Below, piece by piece: positions 21,179-31,446 of a stretch of 64,000 bases of DNA. Source of the stretch: Cymbomonas tetramitiformis (taxonomy: Eukaryota > Chlorophyta > Pyramimonadophyceae > Pyramimonadales > Pyramimonadaceae). Each line of letters begins with the position of its first letter. Position 1 is the first letter of the stretch. Made by a program: the position numbers and the translations under genes. Under the pieces are notes generated by a model. It ran no database searches, had not been told where the DNA came from, and worked only from the letters and a program-made list of their open reading frames with translations. The stretch spans positions 17,595 to 81,594 of the forward strand of contig LGRX02024759.1 in assembly GCA_001247695.2 (NCBI GenBank). The letters run 5' to 3'.

Positions 21179-23676
21179 TTAAGCAGGTGCATTCTCCTTC
21201 TTTCGATAATAGGCATGCTTTTGATAACAAGGCTGGCACATTCTCAAGGCATGCCACTTGTGCGTTGGCTTCTTGCAACTGGTACAAATAGGCGCATCCG
21301 GCCTGTCTTTCAAACGCTCTTTAAGCAGGTCCAATTTCTTCTGGTTGGCAGCATATGCATCATTGATAACAGGAGCCATTCTGCCCAGGGTGGATTCCAT
21401 TTGCTGAAGGGTGTTGTCGCCAGCTCGGCGAAAAACAATACACTGGGAGCGGGAGACTGATTTGGGCATAGGTGTTTCCCAGATAACGTCCTGCAAACGA
21501 AGGCACTTGCCTGCAAAGCCAATGCACAAGAATGGGCCCTTTTTTGTAAAGCCAAGGAGCTTTGAAGAGGTGGTAGTTGCGCGTGTAGCTGGAGGAATGC
21601 GTACAGTAACCAGGTCACCAATGCGCACATGGGTGTCACGCACAGTGGACTTTCCGTCGTAGGTGTCCTGGTACCTAGAATAGTGGGCCTGAGCCTCCTG
21701 CCGAATTGCGGTAGAGCACGTGACAAGGTCGTCAAGGGAAACCTTGTGGGGCACCTTCTTGTTAGTGTTCGAAGCAGCTCGTGTCGTAGACTCGGCAGGA
21801 ACGTGCGTGCCAATCTGTGAGGTGGTTTTGCGGCCGTAACGGTACTCCCAGGGGCTCATGCCAAGAGTCCTGGTGTACTCTTTGTTGTAGACGGCGCAGG
21901 CCATGTCCATGGTTGCACTCAAAGTTCGTCAGGTGGGGAAAACGAGCTCCAATGGAGGCCGCTTTTTGGAGAACAGGGCGGTGAGCACGTTCGCACTGGC
22001 CGTTTTGGTGTGCTTGGTGGCTCTGAATGAACTCGACCTTCATATTAAACACATCTCGAATAATCTGCAAAAGCGTGGAAGAAGCAGATGGGGTTAGGAA
22101 GGAGGATAGACTGTAGGGAAGAATTGGTGGAGTTCATCAATTAGAGGCCAATAGAAGTCGTGTTCGGCGTGGGCCATGTCCAACTCGTTTTCGATGCAAG
22201 CAAGCCAGATCTCGGGATATGTCCACCCGCCAAGAATGCAGGAACCCTGGGCGTCGCGAATACAATAAGAAGAATGACATGAATCCTGAAAGCATGGTGA
22301 ATACACCTGAGTGAGAAAAGCACCTGAAGGAGTTCACCGATGAATGCAGGACCATTGTCGCAACGAACAGTTGTTGGTGGCTCATAGGCCATCCCGCTCT
22401 TCACCATGGCAGCAGCAACGACAAAGAGCTGCGGGATGACGGGGATATTTAGTGCAATATAAATTAAGCTGAGGAGAAATGCAGGTGTTGCGTGGGCGGA
22501 AGTTGAGGATGGAATAGAGAATATAAAGGAACACACCTTCTCAGTGTCGATAGCATAGACTTCGTTAAATCCTCCAGGCTTATCGACAGTGTGAATGACG
22601 GCGTCCGTACCTTCACCAAGCGTTGTGACATCCCAAGCTTGGATGCGATCTTCGCTTTGCTTGGGACGAATCGCGGTGCATTCGCGAACAGGAGGGGGGT
22701 TTTTGGTGACAAGGCAGGTAGGGCAAGACTGTAGAATCGGGTCGACTACGGAATCGGGGACGTTGGCGATATTATGACCCCTGATGGTTTTGCGAACCGC
22801 ATTACGACCGGCGCACGCTTGAATCGCGTGAACTGAAGTAGCACAGTGGTCTTGCATGTGGGGAGGACACAAAAGAATCCACTGAGGACTAGTGGTGGCA
22901 TGAAATTTGCGGGCAATCGGCTTGTCCTGGAAAATATTGAGGAGGACGAAAAGAGTTAGTGGTGCGTGTAAGCAAGTTTCATTACGAAATTCGGAACAAC
23001 GAAATAAGGTTTCTGTAATCTGTATCCCTTTGAAATTGGAAGTTGAACGTACCTGCAGCAGGAACTTGTACAGGAGCTCCATGGAGGTCGCAGAATCGGC
23101 AAGAGAAACTTGCGCTGCATCCTCAGGTGGGAGCAAGATGCAGTAGTCGGAGCGTAACAGCTTCCGACCTCCGCACACCTTACGCGGGAAAAAAACGCCC
23201 AGGAACGCGAGAGCCCGCTGAAGGTGATGTGAGCGCAGGAGCGTGGGCGGTAGGAGACTGCTGAGGTTGCAGCTCAGCACGGAGGCTTTTGTAAATCACC
23301 TCGTCAAGGCAATGCCATCCCAGCCCTTCATATTGTTCCAGCATTCCGCGTGAATGCGGAGGGGTCAAAACTGGGGAAAAAAGAATATGAAGCTGCCTGT
23401 TTACTTGCGAGGGCGTTTGCTGCGACGGACGGCAGGAGTCGGAGGAGAGGTGATGGACGGATTTGTTGCTGTTTGCGGGGTTTGAAGGACAGGCACGTCC
23501 CAAGAAGGAGGTCCCTGGGGAAGCAGATGTCTGTCTGGCGCAGAGGTTTCAGGGAGGGGGAAGTACTTTGTTTGAAGGCAGTCGGGACACACACAAATTT
23601 GATCCGAGAGGCGCAAAAAGAGTGTGGCAACGTCGCTCTGCCAAGGCAAGGGCTGAAGCTTCTGTTTACGAGGCAT
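21179..23676 (-). pseudogene. Intron-containing integrase-like gene, frameshifted
   Basis: An H2C2-type zinc-binding region ends SCPTCLVTK (near 22710). A DDE integrase core follows: WDVTTLGEG, then VRCDNGPAFIGEL, then HQAHQNGQCERAHR, giving the D, D, E order of Ty3-type integrases. Three introns join in phase: 23052-22927 (FLLQ|DKPIA), 22536-22429 (DTEK|LFVVA) and 22323-22065 (GELLQ|IIRDV). The C-terminal half has a GDLVTVRIPP strand region and a CTSCKKP...CQPCYQKH cluster. One-base frameshifts occur near 21930 and in a T7 run near 23190. The 5' end is unsure; candidate starts are 23676 and 23344. A spliced gene of this kind could be a Ginger-type DNA transposase or a former retroelement integrase. 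No TIRs were found. The hAT element sits just upstream. Confidence 0.6.
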
Positions 23677-24392
23677 AGAGGTTTCGAATATTATTTGGAA
23701 TTGGGTGAACGGGTACATCATGACTTGGGAAGCGGAACTGCTGAAGCTGACGGACTGCTCGTTTCGTTTTTTGCTCAATTGGGGGACTGCTGGTTTCTAC
23801 TTTTTCCAGTTCCCAGCCTTGCATAGGCATACAGTATAGCTGGCATATTACCGGGTAAAGGATTTTGGGCCTTGGTAATACCGGGTAAAATACCGGTATT
23901 ACTTTACCCGGTATTACCAGGGTAATACCGGGATGGGATTTTTGGCAATATTGGAGAAATGCATCTTTAACTCACCTCTACTTCATCATATTGCATCGAA
24001 TCAAGCACATATTACACAGTGTGACCTCCGCCATCCTCTCCCTAAACTTGCCATCGTCTCTCATGCACAAATTTCGGTGGTATCGGTCTATAACGAGGTC
24101 AGACGCGGCACAGCATGATAACCATCTGCTCAGCATCGAGGTAAATAGGGGCAATATCACTATAAGCAAGACACGATGCGCAACATGAGAAACACGTAGA
24201 ACTTATTAAATAATACTGACACTCTGTTAGAACGAAAGAGGTACACTTATTAAGTAATACTGTCACTCTGCTGGACGACAGTGGTACACTTCTTAAATAA
24301 TATTGACACACTACTGGAAAGCGGTCATCACATAAGTGTCAAGCCTGGCATATTACTCAGATCTCAGAGGAGCTATTGGAGATAACTTAGCT

Positions 24393-27292
24393 CTAAGCTA
24401 GACTCTTCCGCAAGAATAGCCACTCTCCTGCTTGTGGAATATATGTCTCGTCGTTGAGCATAGTATAATACGCTGACAAGTGAAGCTTGGAGCCCCGCAA
24501 ACCATCATCCCACAAAATATTATAGTTGTGCAGCGTGCGGTTGTGCATATATTTCTCAACCTTTCCGACCTCCCACGCATTCCAAACACGGTTGCGCCTG
24601 TCCTTCATTGCCCATACCATCATCACATACAGGTTATCAACTTCTCGCGGCAGTGCAGCCGGCTTGTCAACAGCAGTAAAACCATGCGGCATCACAAATA
24701 GTTCGTCAATGGGTCCGTCTTCGCCAGCGCCTTCCGCATCCTCCGCGTCATCCTCTTCCTCTGAATCACTCTCTGTCTCAGCTTCACCCGCAGGTAAAAC
24801 TGCCTCCTCACCATCCGCAAAATCAAAAGAGCTCAAAAGAGTTGACAGCTCGTCTTCCTCCATCACTTCCTCCAGGAGCTGTGCTACAGCTCCTTTTTTC
24901 TTTTGCTTACTCATATCCTTTGGCAGAGTGAGGGACAAGTTGGAGTAAACATAAACTGCTTTCACAGTTCGCGACTCCCCTAAGTTGGCTCGCAACTTAC
25001 TGTGGACCAAACCGCAATTCTTGTTACTGCGCTCTACCCCGATAGCATGCATCACGGCTTGTAACATATCGACGGATGCCACAGCCAGGAGCTCCTGCTC
25101 TGCACTGTCAACATCAAGGCCCTGCCAAAAAATAACGCCAGTACCGATGCTACGCAGAGATCGGAGAACGTGCACGAGCACCAGTAACTTGTTATCTTTG
25201 TCCTCGTCTTCAACTTCCTTGAGAACATCTCCCAACTGCACCCACAACGAAGGACACAATAATACCCACATACATCACACACTGCTTATACGTTACTGCT
25301 TCGTTATCGACGGATACTGCTAAAAACGACTGCTTATCCTGCTTACACCTATTGCTTATAGAAAAAACAAACCTGCAGCTTGACGAGCATGTTGACGTTC
25401 TTCAGCTTCTGCTTATACCCGCCGTCCTGTGCAATAAAGCGGTTGTACTCTGCAACGATGCGTGCATACTTCGAGTCCGATTTCCCACCGCAATAGTTTT
25501 TGAAAACAGCCAGAACGTTGTTCTCGTTAAATGAGCGCTCAAGTCTTTTGAATTGCTCGTCACCCAAAACTGTCTTGACAGCGGCACGAACGTATGGGTC
25601 TAACATAAAGGTCGCACAATGCAAATTGTGACGCAGACCGACTTTTTCGGAGGTCCCTAACCAACGTTCACGCCCAATGCGCTTCAGGCAGTCCAAGCTA
25701 TCTACGTCCAAAATATCTTTCGACTGTGAAGGAGGATTGACCAGATGCCAGTAGAGCATGCAGTAAACAGGCAATATGTACGATGGTGGAATACTACCGC
25801 CTTCAAGAAAGTGTAGTGCACTGCTTATGGGTCGCAACAAGTCGTGAACGCCTTCCCCGCGAGTTTTAATATCCCCCTTCAACAGGCTCTCGAATTTGAG
25901 AAAGTCAGCACCACAAGATGTGCCATCTTTCTTCTTCCTGCTCATCGCTTTCGCTTTAACAAGTCTGTACTCCGGCATTTTCGGGACATCGATAAGCACT
26001 GGCCAGTTGTACAAGCAAATATTAACCATGAGGTAGCAATAAGCGAACCGTGTGAGAGGAAATACACGGAATGAGCGCGTCTTATTACCAAACACCTGTG
26101 CTGCCTTTTGCATAACAGCTTCGGTCAACAAGCCGTGACGTCTCATGAATGAGGAAATGAAATGAAAGTCGGTTACAGTGTCTGCGATAACTTCAATCTT
26201 AGCAATATCCTCAATCAGAAGATCCAGAACGTGCACGCGACACCCGATAAAGAACAACGCAGTGAATATTTTCTGAAGAATACTAAACATCGCCTTCATA
26301 TTCCCTGTATTGTCAGCCACAACAGCCATGAATTTGTCCGCTCGATCCTCTAGTTCAGCTTGCACAAGCTCAGCGTGAAACGCCGTTGTGTGCTCACGAG
26401 ACTTACAGAAAATAGTTTTCACATATGTGCTTATAGTCTGCTTCATACGGATGAAATTGACAGTACCACGCCCTCGTACATTAGTATGGCCATCGAGTCC
26501 GAGTGTCTCCTTCCCAGGAACGCGATTGAGCAAAGCCTCAGTAGTATCGAGGGTTTCCTCGTAAACGTCGTCTAAGCACGTGCTACTTAGAACCCGACGC
26601 GAAGGCAAAAACTTCGTGTAGGCAGGACGAACAGCTGAGATAAAACGCTTGAAGAAAGGGTTCTCAACACAGTTGAAGGGAATGCGACATATGAAAAAGA
26701 AGCATGCGAGATAGAAATTCAAAACGGCTGCCTCTCCTTCGCTAAGAACATCCACTGAGCGTGCATCTAAGATGGACTGTCGCGCGTTCTCCTTAAACAC
26801 TGACGGATCTTCTTCCTCAAGACACTCGTTTTCAATCGCCTTCAAGGCATCACTGTTCGAGTCCTCGCAAGACTTGCGCTTCAAATCGTATTGTTTCTTG
26901 AAAACTACTGCACACTCCGCTTTTGACACTGTGGCTAGTTTGAGTTTGACATCCTCATGAACATTCTGATTCTTAAACACTTTCACCAAAAGCTTGCCTG
27001 GGTTGATCCTATTGTAGGCGATATTTGTGCAGAACGCTGGATCATATTTCGAGGTTAGTATCGTGCGGACGCTGTCTTTTACAGTCGGCTTTCCGTGAGC
27101 AGGAGGAACAAACTCAGCAACGTCGTCAAAAAGACTGACTACATACGACAGGTCTTTACCCCAAGTTTGCCCACGATACTTCGTGCTAAGGGCATCAAAA
27201 CAGCTTTTGGGACCTTAGTACCCTTCCAATCTACTTCTGGTTGAGTGCATGGAGATGACTCGTCCCCTTGGGGTGAGGAGGCCGAAGCCATG
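24393..27292 (-). CDS. hAT transposase, two exons, one N-terminal frameshift
   Basis: The start ATG at 27292 (MASASSPQGDE) is followed by a one-base shift near 27208, after which the frame reads STKYRGQTWGKDLSYVV. A 137-bp intron (25372-25236) joins VKLQ|LGDVLKE. The catalytic-core region has VVADNTGNMKAMFSI with GCRVHVLDLLIEDIAKI, the usual hAT D-x-A/N-NM and C-x-x-H-x-L-x-L blocks. The hAT dimerisation motif GVERSNKNCGLVHSKLRANL is in exon 2. It is followed by an unusual about 190-residue extension with a highly acidic SDSEEEDDAEDAE tract, ending at 24393. The gene lies wholly between the element's terminal repeats. The shift means this copy may be inactive. Confidence 0.75.
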
Positions 27293-27560
27293 ATGATGTC
27301 TGCCTGTCGTGTGCCTCGGTCTTGTGGGTGTCTTGCGTTGGGGAATGTTGCGCTAATAGTCTATGATGGCGGCTGAGGGTTACCGTCGATCTGACATTTT
27401 TCATGGTAAAATCGGGTAAAATCGATGGTAAGACGGGGGTAATACCCGGTAATACTCATACCCGGTATTACCAAAGGTAATAAAAAAAAGGTAAAATGCG
27501 GTAATACCACCCTGCACTGGGGTAATGAATTTTGGGGTAAAGTAATACCGGGTAAAATAC

Positions 27561-27795
27561 TGCTGGACTTTAGGTTCAGGGTTATTATTATGGGCTCTGA
27601 TAGCCCCTAGCCTGACCCGTCTCTGATCGGAACTGTGACTCCGCTAGTAGCTAGGATGACAGTACAGTAGTACTGTACTGTCAATCATTACTTCGTATTA
27701 TCCGGGTTTCCGAGATGCATGATAAAAGCACTCGGCCGGACTGATTATGGGAGCTTAGCCAGTTTGTTTTACCGAGCGGAACACCTGTTCTCGCA
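27561..27795 (+). repeat. E1 5' LTR (235 bp)
   Basis: It begins TGCTGGACTTTAGG and ends TGTTCTCGCA. It contains the inverted GACAGTACAGTAGTACTGTACTGTC tract around 27658. It is matched by the 3' LTR. Confidence 0.9.
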
Positions 27796-27850
27796 GGTTA
27801 TGCGCGTCACCACTTCCCTAGTAATTCTGATGGCACAGCGCCTAGCTGTT

Positions 27851-27865
27851 GCCATGTTTGGCTAA
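27851..27865 (+). promoter_or_regulatory. E1 leader hairpin with Met-Phe-Gly-stop mini-ORF
   Basis: GCCATGTTTGGCTAA. Same GCCA/TGGC stem and ATG-x-GGC-TAA frame as E0, E2 and E3, 59 bp after the LTR. Confidence 0.65.
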
Positions 27866-27921
27866 GTTTTGACACAGAGATGGGGTGGGCGCCCCCTTAG
27901 GCAGTAGTTCGTCTTTTCGCG

Positions 27922-28114
27922 GTATGGCCTATCCTTGAAGTGGAGATCAGTTTTGGAACATTCTTCGGCAGCAGTATCGTCGCCCGCTATGGCTTCTTTT
28001 TACGTTTCACCTGGCCGGTGGAGAGGGCATTCCGCGTATTGTGGGTCGCAACCACTTTTAGCCAATCGGCTCATGACCTGTTTGATGTTGGTTTTAACGC
28101 TGAGACTTCTGCAG
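27922..28114 (+). other. E1 predicted leader intron
   Basis: Donor TCGCG|GTATGG and acceptor GAGACTTCTGCAG. After it the first ATG is 28193, which begins the part of the ORF homologous to E0, E2 and E3. The sequence upstream of 28193 is open but not shared. Confidence 0.45.
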
Positions 28115-28192
28115 GGATTGGCCGCTGCAACTATTGATCTAACTGCTGCCGCCACGCTAGCCCACGCTCCCCATCTCACCGTCATTTTTGAA

Positions 28193-30373
28193 ATGGAAAC
28201 ACCGCAAAGGCCACGTACGCGCGCTAGAGCGCGCAAATTAGCAACTATTTTCGATGATGTTGGGGCATTAAATTCGGCTACCCCCACGACGCCGCATTTG
28301 GCTTCGGCTGACGAACCGGCTGCGACTGCAACGCTCGTGCAGCGATTACGGAAGGATTCGTTCGACGTTCAGTGCGCTAAGACAGCGGCGACCAAGGTCT
28401 TGGGGGACAAAACAGCAAAGTTTCATGGCAGTGAATCGTCGGCTTCGGACATTTTTTCACAGCTGATCTCCGAAATTCAGCAGCTCTTCACGCTGCAGTC
28501 ACAGGTGGTTGCACCCCTGTTTGAGCTGACTGATGCTGATGTCCCTGTCATGCCTACTGCCAATGAACTCCTGTACTCTGTGCTGTTGCTGCTGACCGCA
28601 CCAGGGTCTCCTGCCCGTAATTGGGTGGAGGCTTCTGGGGCTGATGTTCCTGCTGATGGCAAACGTGCCACCCTCGAGGTGGTGCGTATGCTTGCTGATG
28701 ATTCGACTCCGCTCGAGTCTTTTGCTGAGCTGCTTGAAGTGAAAATCTCGGACGAAAGTGACCCTGACTCTGGCATTCGTCTTTTTAACAGTTGTCTTCG
28801 GGATGCACAGCGTCTGCAGGCGCTGCCCGAGGACGCTGTTAAAAGGCAATTCCTCTCTGCCCTGTCTGGACCGGCTTACGCCACGCTGGTTGACTCGTTT
28901 GCTCGAGCTGACCAGCGTGCGGTTGTGAGTCTGCTCACCTTGCAGGCGCGAGCCCGTGAGCAGTACCGCTGTGGGCGGCTCTCGGGCAAGCGCACTGCGG
29001 GTCGGCCCATGTCTGTTGCATCTTGCACCACTGACACTGGCCTGGCTTCGGCCATTGATCGGCTCAGTGCTCAGTTGGCCAAGTTGCAGCGGGCTGTGGA
29101 TTCCCTTAAGAGGGGTGGCTCCAAGCCGCCCCCTGGGAAGCACACTCCGCGCAACTTCCACCGACCTGGAGTGCAACCGCTTGCTCGCTCCGCCTCTTCG
29201 GAGGTGGCTTTTGACAAGCGGTCTGGCACCTTTGTCCCAACGTGCAGGCACGAGAAGTGCCGCGCCGTTGGGTCAAAGCATTGGCTGAGTGAGTGTCCTC
29301 ACAAGGACACTCACCCACTGTCCATTTCGGCATCCTACTGCCAAGCCGTCGAGTCTTATGACTCCGACGTGCTTGCCCTTCGTTTTCAGCGGTACTACGA
29401 CGCTGGGGATGAGGGGTCCATGGAGCACTTGTGTGCTCTCGTGGGGCAACCCGAAATCTGTGAGCTGTCTGCGCATTCCTTTGCTCCAGAGCCTACGGCT
29501 CTGCAGCAGTTCAAGGATGCTGCTGCCTCTGCTGAGTCTGCGCCTGCTGAGCATCTTTCCATTCTTGGCCGTGTTGCATTTGCTGCGGTCAGCGGTCCGC
29601 TTGCTGGTGGTGTCGCTGAGCCGGCCACTGACAAACAGCTGCTGCCGAAGGCCTCTGCACCCGTGCATGGTGAGCCAGTGGACTTGCATGAGATCGGGCG
29701 TGTCGCCTTTGTGCCGCCGTCTGCCTCTCTGGCTCTCGGCCCGATGGCTCCTGCTGACAACTCTTTCAAAACGTTCAACGCTGTCCACCCTGACTGGTTT
29801 GACATTGACCCTGAGCCTGTTGACGTCTGTGACTCCGATGATGATGGGGAGGGCTCCGACTACTCTCCCGGTGTCTGTCTGACTGAGATTGAGGGGGGTG
29901 CACCGCCGACGGCTGCAGCATTTCGGCGGTTCGGGGTTCCCAGAGGCTCCAGGCCATTTGGCATCGGTGAATTTGCTCTCAGTCTCTTCATGGTGGCTAC
30001 ATTTCTCTTCAGTGCTACGGCGATGCCGACACTTGTGGTCGGCGGTGGTGTCAGGGGCCTGGTTGAGCCCGGAGCCACCTACGGCTACGGTGCGGTTCAT
30101 CCCGGTGATGCATTACTGGATTCCCTTTGTCCGCCTGTGATTACTACTGGTTCGTCATTGCCGCCGCGTGATGTGGCACCGTTCTTTTCTCAATCGACCT
30201 CAGCGGCTTTGCAATCCGATGGTTTTGCCACTCCACTCTGGGATCCGCCTGACCCACTTGGGTCTGGTGGTGTCAACGCCTTTCAGTTATCTTCTCGATT
30301 GACTTCGGATGCTTTTCTTGATTGGAATCCGTCTGCTGAACTCGGCTCTGCCGACCGGCTTTACAGTGGCTGA
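28193..30373 (+). CDS. E1 gag-like protein with zinc finger and membrane segment
   Basis: This intact ORF encodes about 726 aa from ATG 28193; the frame is open further upstream, including ATG 27988. It shares with E2 the N-terminal RKLATIFD block and with E0 the block SPARNWVEAS...DGKRATLE. A CX4CX6HX4C cluster (CRHEKCRAVGSKHWLSEC, 29243-29296) stands where E0 has a canonical knuckle. An acidic DSDDDGEGSDYSPG patch and a hydrophobic segment (ALSLFMVATFLFSATAM, about 29970-30030) follow, then a about 110-residue tail. There is no enzymatic domain. I infer a structural Gag anchored to membrane through its C-terminus. Confidence 0.7.
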   Translation: METPQRPRTRARARKLATIFDDVGALNSATPTTPHLASADEPAATATLVQRLRKDSFDVQCAKTAATKVLGDKTAKFHGSESSASDIFSQLISEIQQLFTLQSQVVAPLFELTDADVPVMPTANELLYSVLLLLTAPGSPARNWVEASGADVPADGKRATLEVVRMLADDSTPLESFAELLEVKISDESDPDSGIRLFNSCLRDAQRLQALPEDAVKRQFLSALSGPAYATLVDSFARADQRAVVSLLTLQARAREQYRCGRLSGKRTAGRPMSVASCTTDTGLASAIDRLSAQLAKLQRAVDSLKRGGSKPPPGKHTPRNFHRPGVQPLARSASSEVAFDKRSGTFVPTCRHEKCRAVGSKHWLSECPHKDTHPLSISASYCQAVESYDSDVLALRFQRYYDAGDEGSMEHLCALVGQPEICELSAHSFAPEPTALQQFKDAAASAESAPAEHLSILGRVAFAAVSGPLAGGVAEPATDKQLLPKASAPVHGEPVDLHEIGRVAFVPPSASLALGPMAPADNSFKTFNAVHPDWFDIDPEPVDVCDSDDDGEGSDYSPGVCLTEIEGGAPPTAAAFRRFGVPRGSRPFGIGEFALSLFMVATFLFSATAMPTLVVGGGVRGLVEPGATYGYGAVHPGDALLDSLCPPVITTGSSLPPRDVAPFFSQSTSAALQSDGFATPLWDPPDPLGSGGVNAFQLSSRLTSDAFLDWNPSAELGSADRLYSG

Positions 30374-30555
30374 GTCTGCTTATCTCAAAGCCTGGAGGTG
30401 TGATTAGCCTTAGCCGCAGTGGTGGGTTGTGCCGGGACAAGTCCCCGGGCACCCAGCTAGAAGTATATCTGTTTCCAGTAAAGTGCTGTTTGTTATCTGT
30501 TTAGTTAGCTCCGCTTGCCTAGCCCTATTGGCTACAGTCACAACTCCGGGTGGTG

Positions 30556-30789
30556 TGCTGGACTTTAGGTTCAGGGTTATTATTATGGGCTCTGATAGCC
30601 CCTAGCCTGACCCGTCTCTGATCGGAACTGTGACTCCGCTAGTAGCTAGGATGACAGTACAGCAGTACTGTACTGTCAGTCATTACTTCGTATTATCCGG
30701 GTTTCCGAGATGCATGATAAAAGCACTCGGCCGGACTGTTATGGGAGCTTAGCCAGTTTGTTTTACCGAGCGGAACACCTGTTCTCGCA
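30556..30789 (+). repeat. E1 3' LTR (234 bp)
   Basis: It matches the 5' LTR except for two substitutions near the GACAGTACAG palindrome and one missing A in CGGACTG(A)TTATGG. Confidence 0.9.
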
Positions 30790-30852
30790 AATACTGGTAT
30801 TACCTTTACCGGGTATTACCTTTGGTAAGATTTGTCCCAGCTATAACATACA

Positions 30853-31063
30853 TGCTGGATGTGACACACCGACAGTAAAGTCTGTCACCTGTCACTTCCT
30901 ATAGTAGGCTGGGTGACCGTCACCAGTAGACGGGAAACATCCTTTAGTATTTATGTGTGTATCTCTTTTATCAAGGGAGCTTTTATCGTTCTGATTCCGT
31001 ACCCTTAACTCAGGGTTTATTTCAACAGTTAAGATATATTACTTCCACACTATATATCTGCCA
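30853..31063 (+). repeat. E2 5' LTR (211 bp)
   Basis: It begins TGCTGGATGTGACAC and ends TATATCTGCCA. The one difference from the 3' LTR is CATCC(T/G)TTAG. Confidence 0.92.
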
Positions 31064-31104
31064 GGTTTGGCCCCACTTGCGCTTTATTTAGCCACTGCGA
31101 GATT

Positions 31105-31122
31105 GCCACCATGAGTGGCTAA
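31105..31122 (+). promoter_or_regulatory. E2 leader hairpin with Met-Ser-Gly-stop mini-ORF
   Basis: GCCACCATGAGTGGCTAA. The stem is extended to GCCAC/GTGGC relative to the other elements, with the ATG in the loop in a strong GCCACC start context. Confidence 0.65.
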
Positions 31123-31180
31123 GCTCGGACGCCTGGGATGGAGTGAGGCGCTCCGCGCGTGAGAGTGCCGGCGGTCGCGG

Positions 31181-31445
31181 GTATGGCCTAAACTTTATGG
31201 ATTGATTTACGGCACGCCGCACCGGTTGGAGAACGATTTTCTTACGGGACTTAACGTTGGACTGGTTTACGTTTTCCGGTTGGATCCCACACCGTTGCGT
31301 ATCGGCCGCCGCTACCACACGACTTCCCGGAATTATTTGATCTCTCACGGCTGCCGTATCGGCGACCCACGCGTTTCTTGGCCGCCCGAAACTGCCGCAC
31401 ATCTCACGTTTCATTGCCTCACTCCGCCCCTTCAGTCCTTCTCAG
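31181..31445 (+). other. E2 predicted leader intron
   Basis: Donor GTCGCGG|GTATGG and acceptor CAGTCCTTCTCAG. The gag ATG begins two bases after the acceptor (31447). Confidence 0.55.
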
Positions 31446-31446
31446 T

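Larger units (their letters stand above)
27561..30789 (+). mobile_element. E1: complete gag-only LTR element in the hAT
   Basis: LTRs lie at 27561-27795 and 30556-30789 and differ at about three positions including one indel. The target duplication AATAC is at 27556-27560 and 30790-30794. Between the LTRs is a single gag-like ORF and no pol. The sequence before the 3' LTR is GGTGGTG, as in E2 and E3. LTRs start TGCTGG and end CTCGCA. The near-identical LTRs indicate recent insertion. The 5-bp duplication implies a retroviral-type integrase supplied by another element. Confidence 0.9.
23835..30845 (-). mobile_element. hAT transposon (interrupted by E1)
   Basis: Terminal inverted repeats are TATAGCTGG (23835) and CCAGCTATA (ending 30845). 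The flanks GCATACAG (left) and ACATACA (right, with the final G displaced by E2 to 34229) give an 8-bp target duplication with one mismatch, as expected for hAT. Subterminal regions at both ends are packed with GGTAATACC/GGTAAAAT motifs in both orientations (23855-23935 and 27400-27560 plus 30790-30830). These are probably transposase-binding sites. The transposase gene is on the minus strand. E1 is inserted at 27561 in the right subterminal repeats. Confidence 0.8.
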
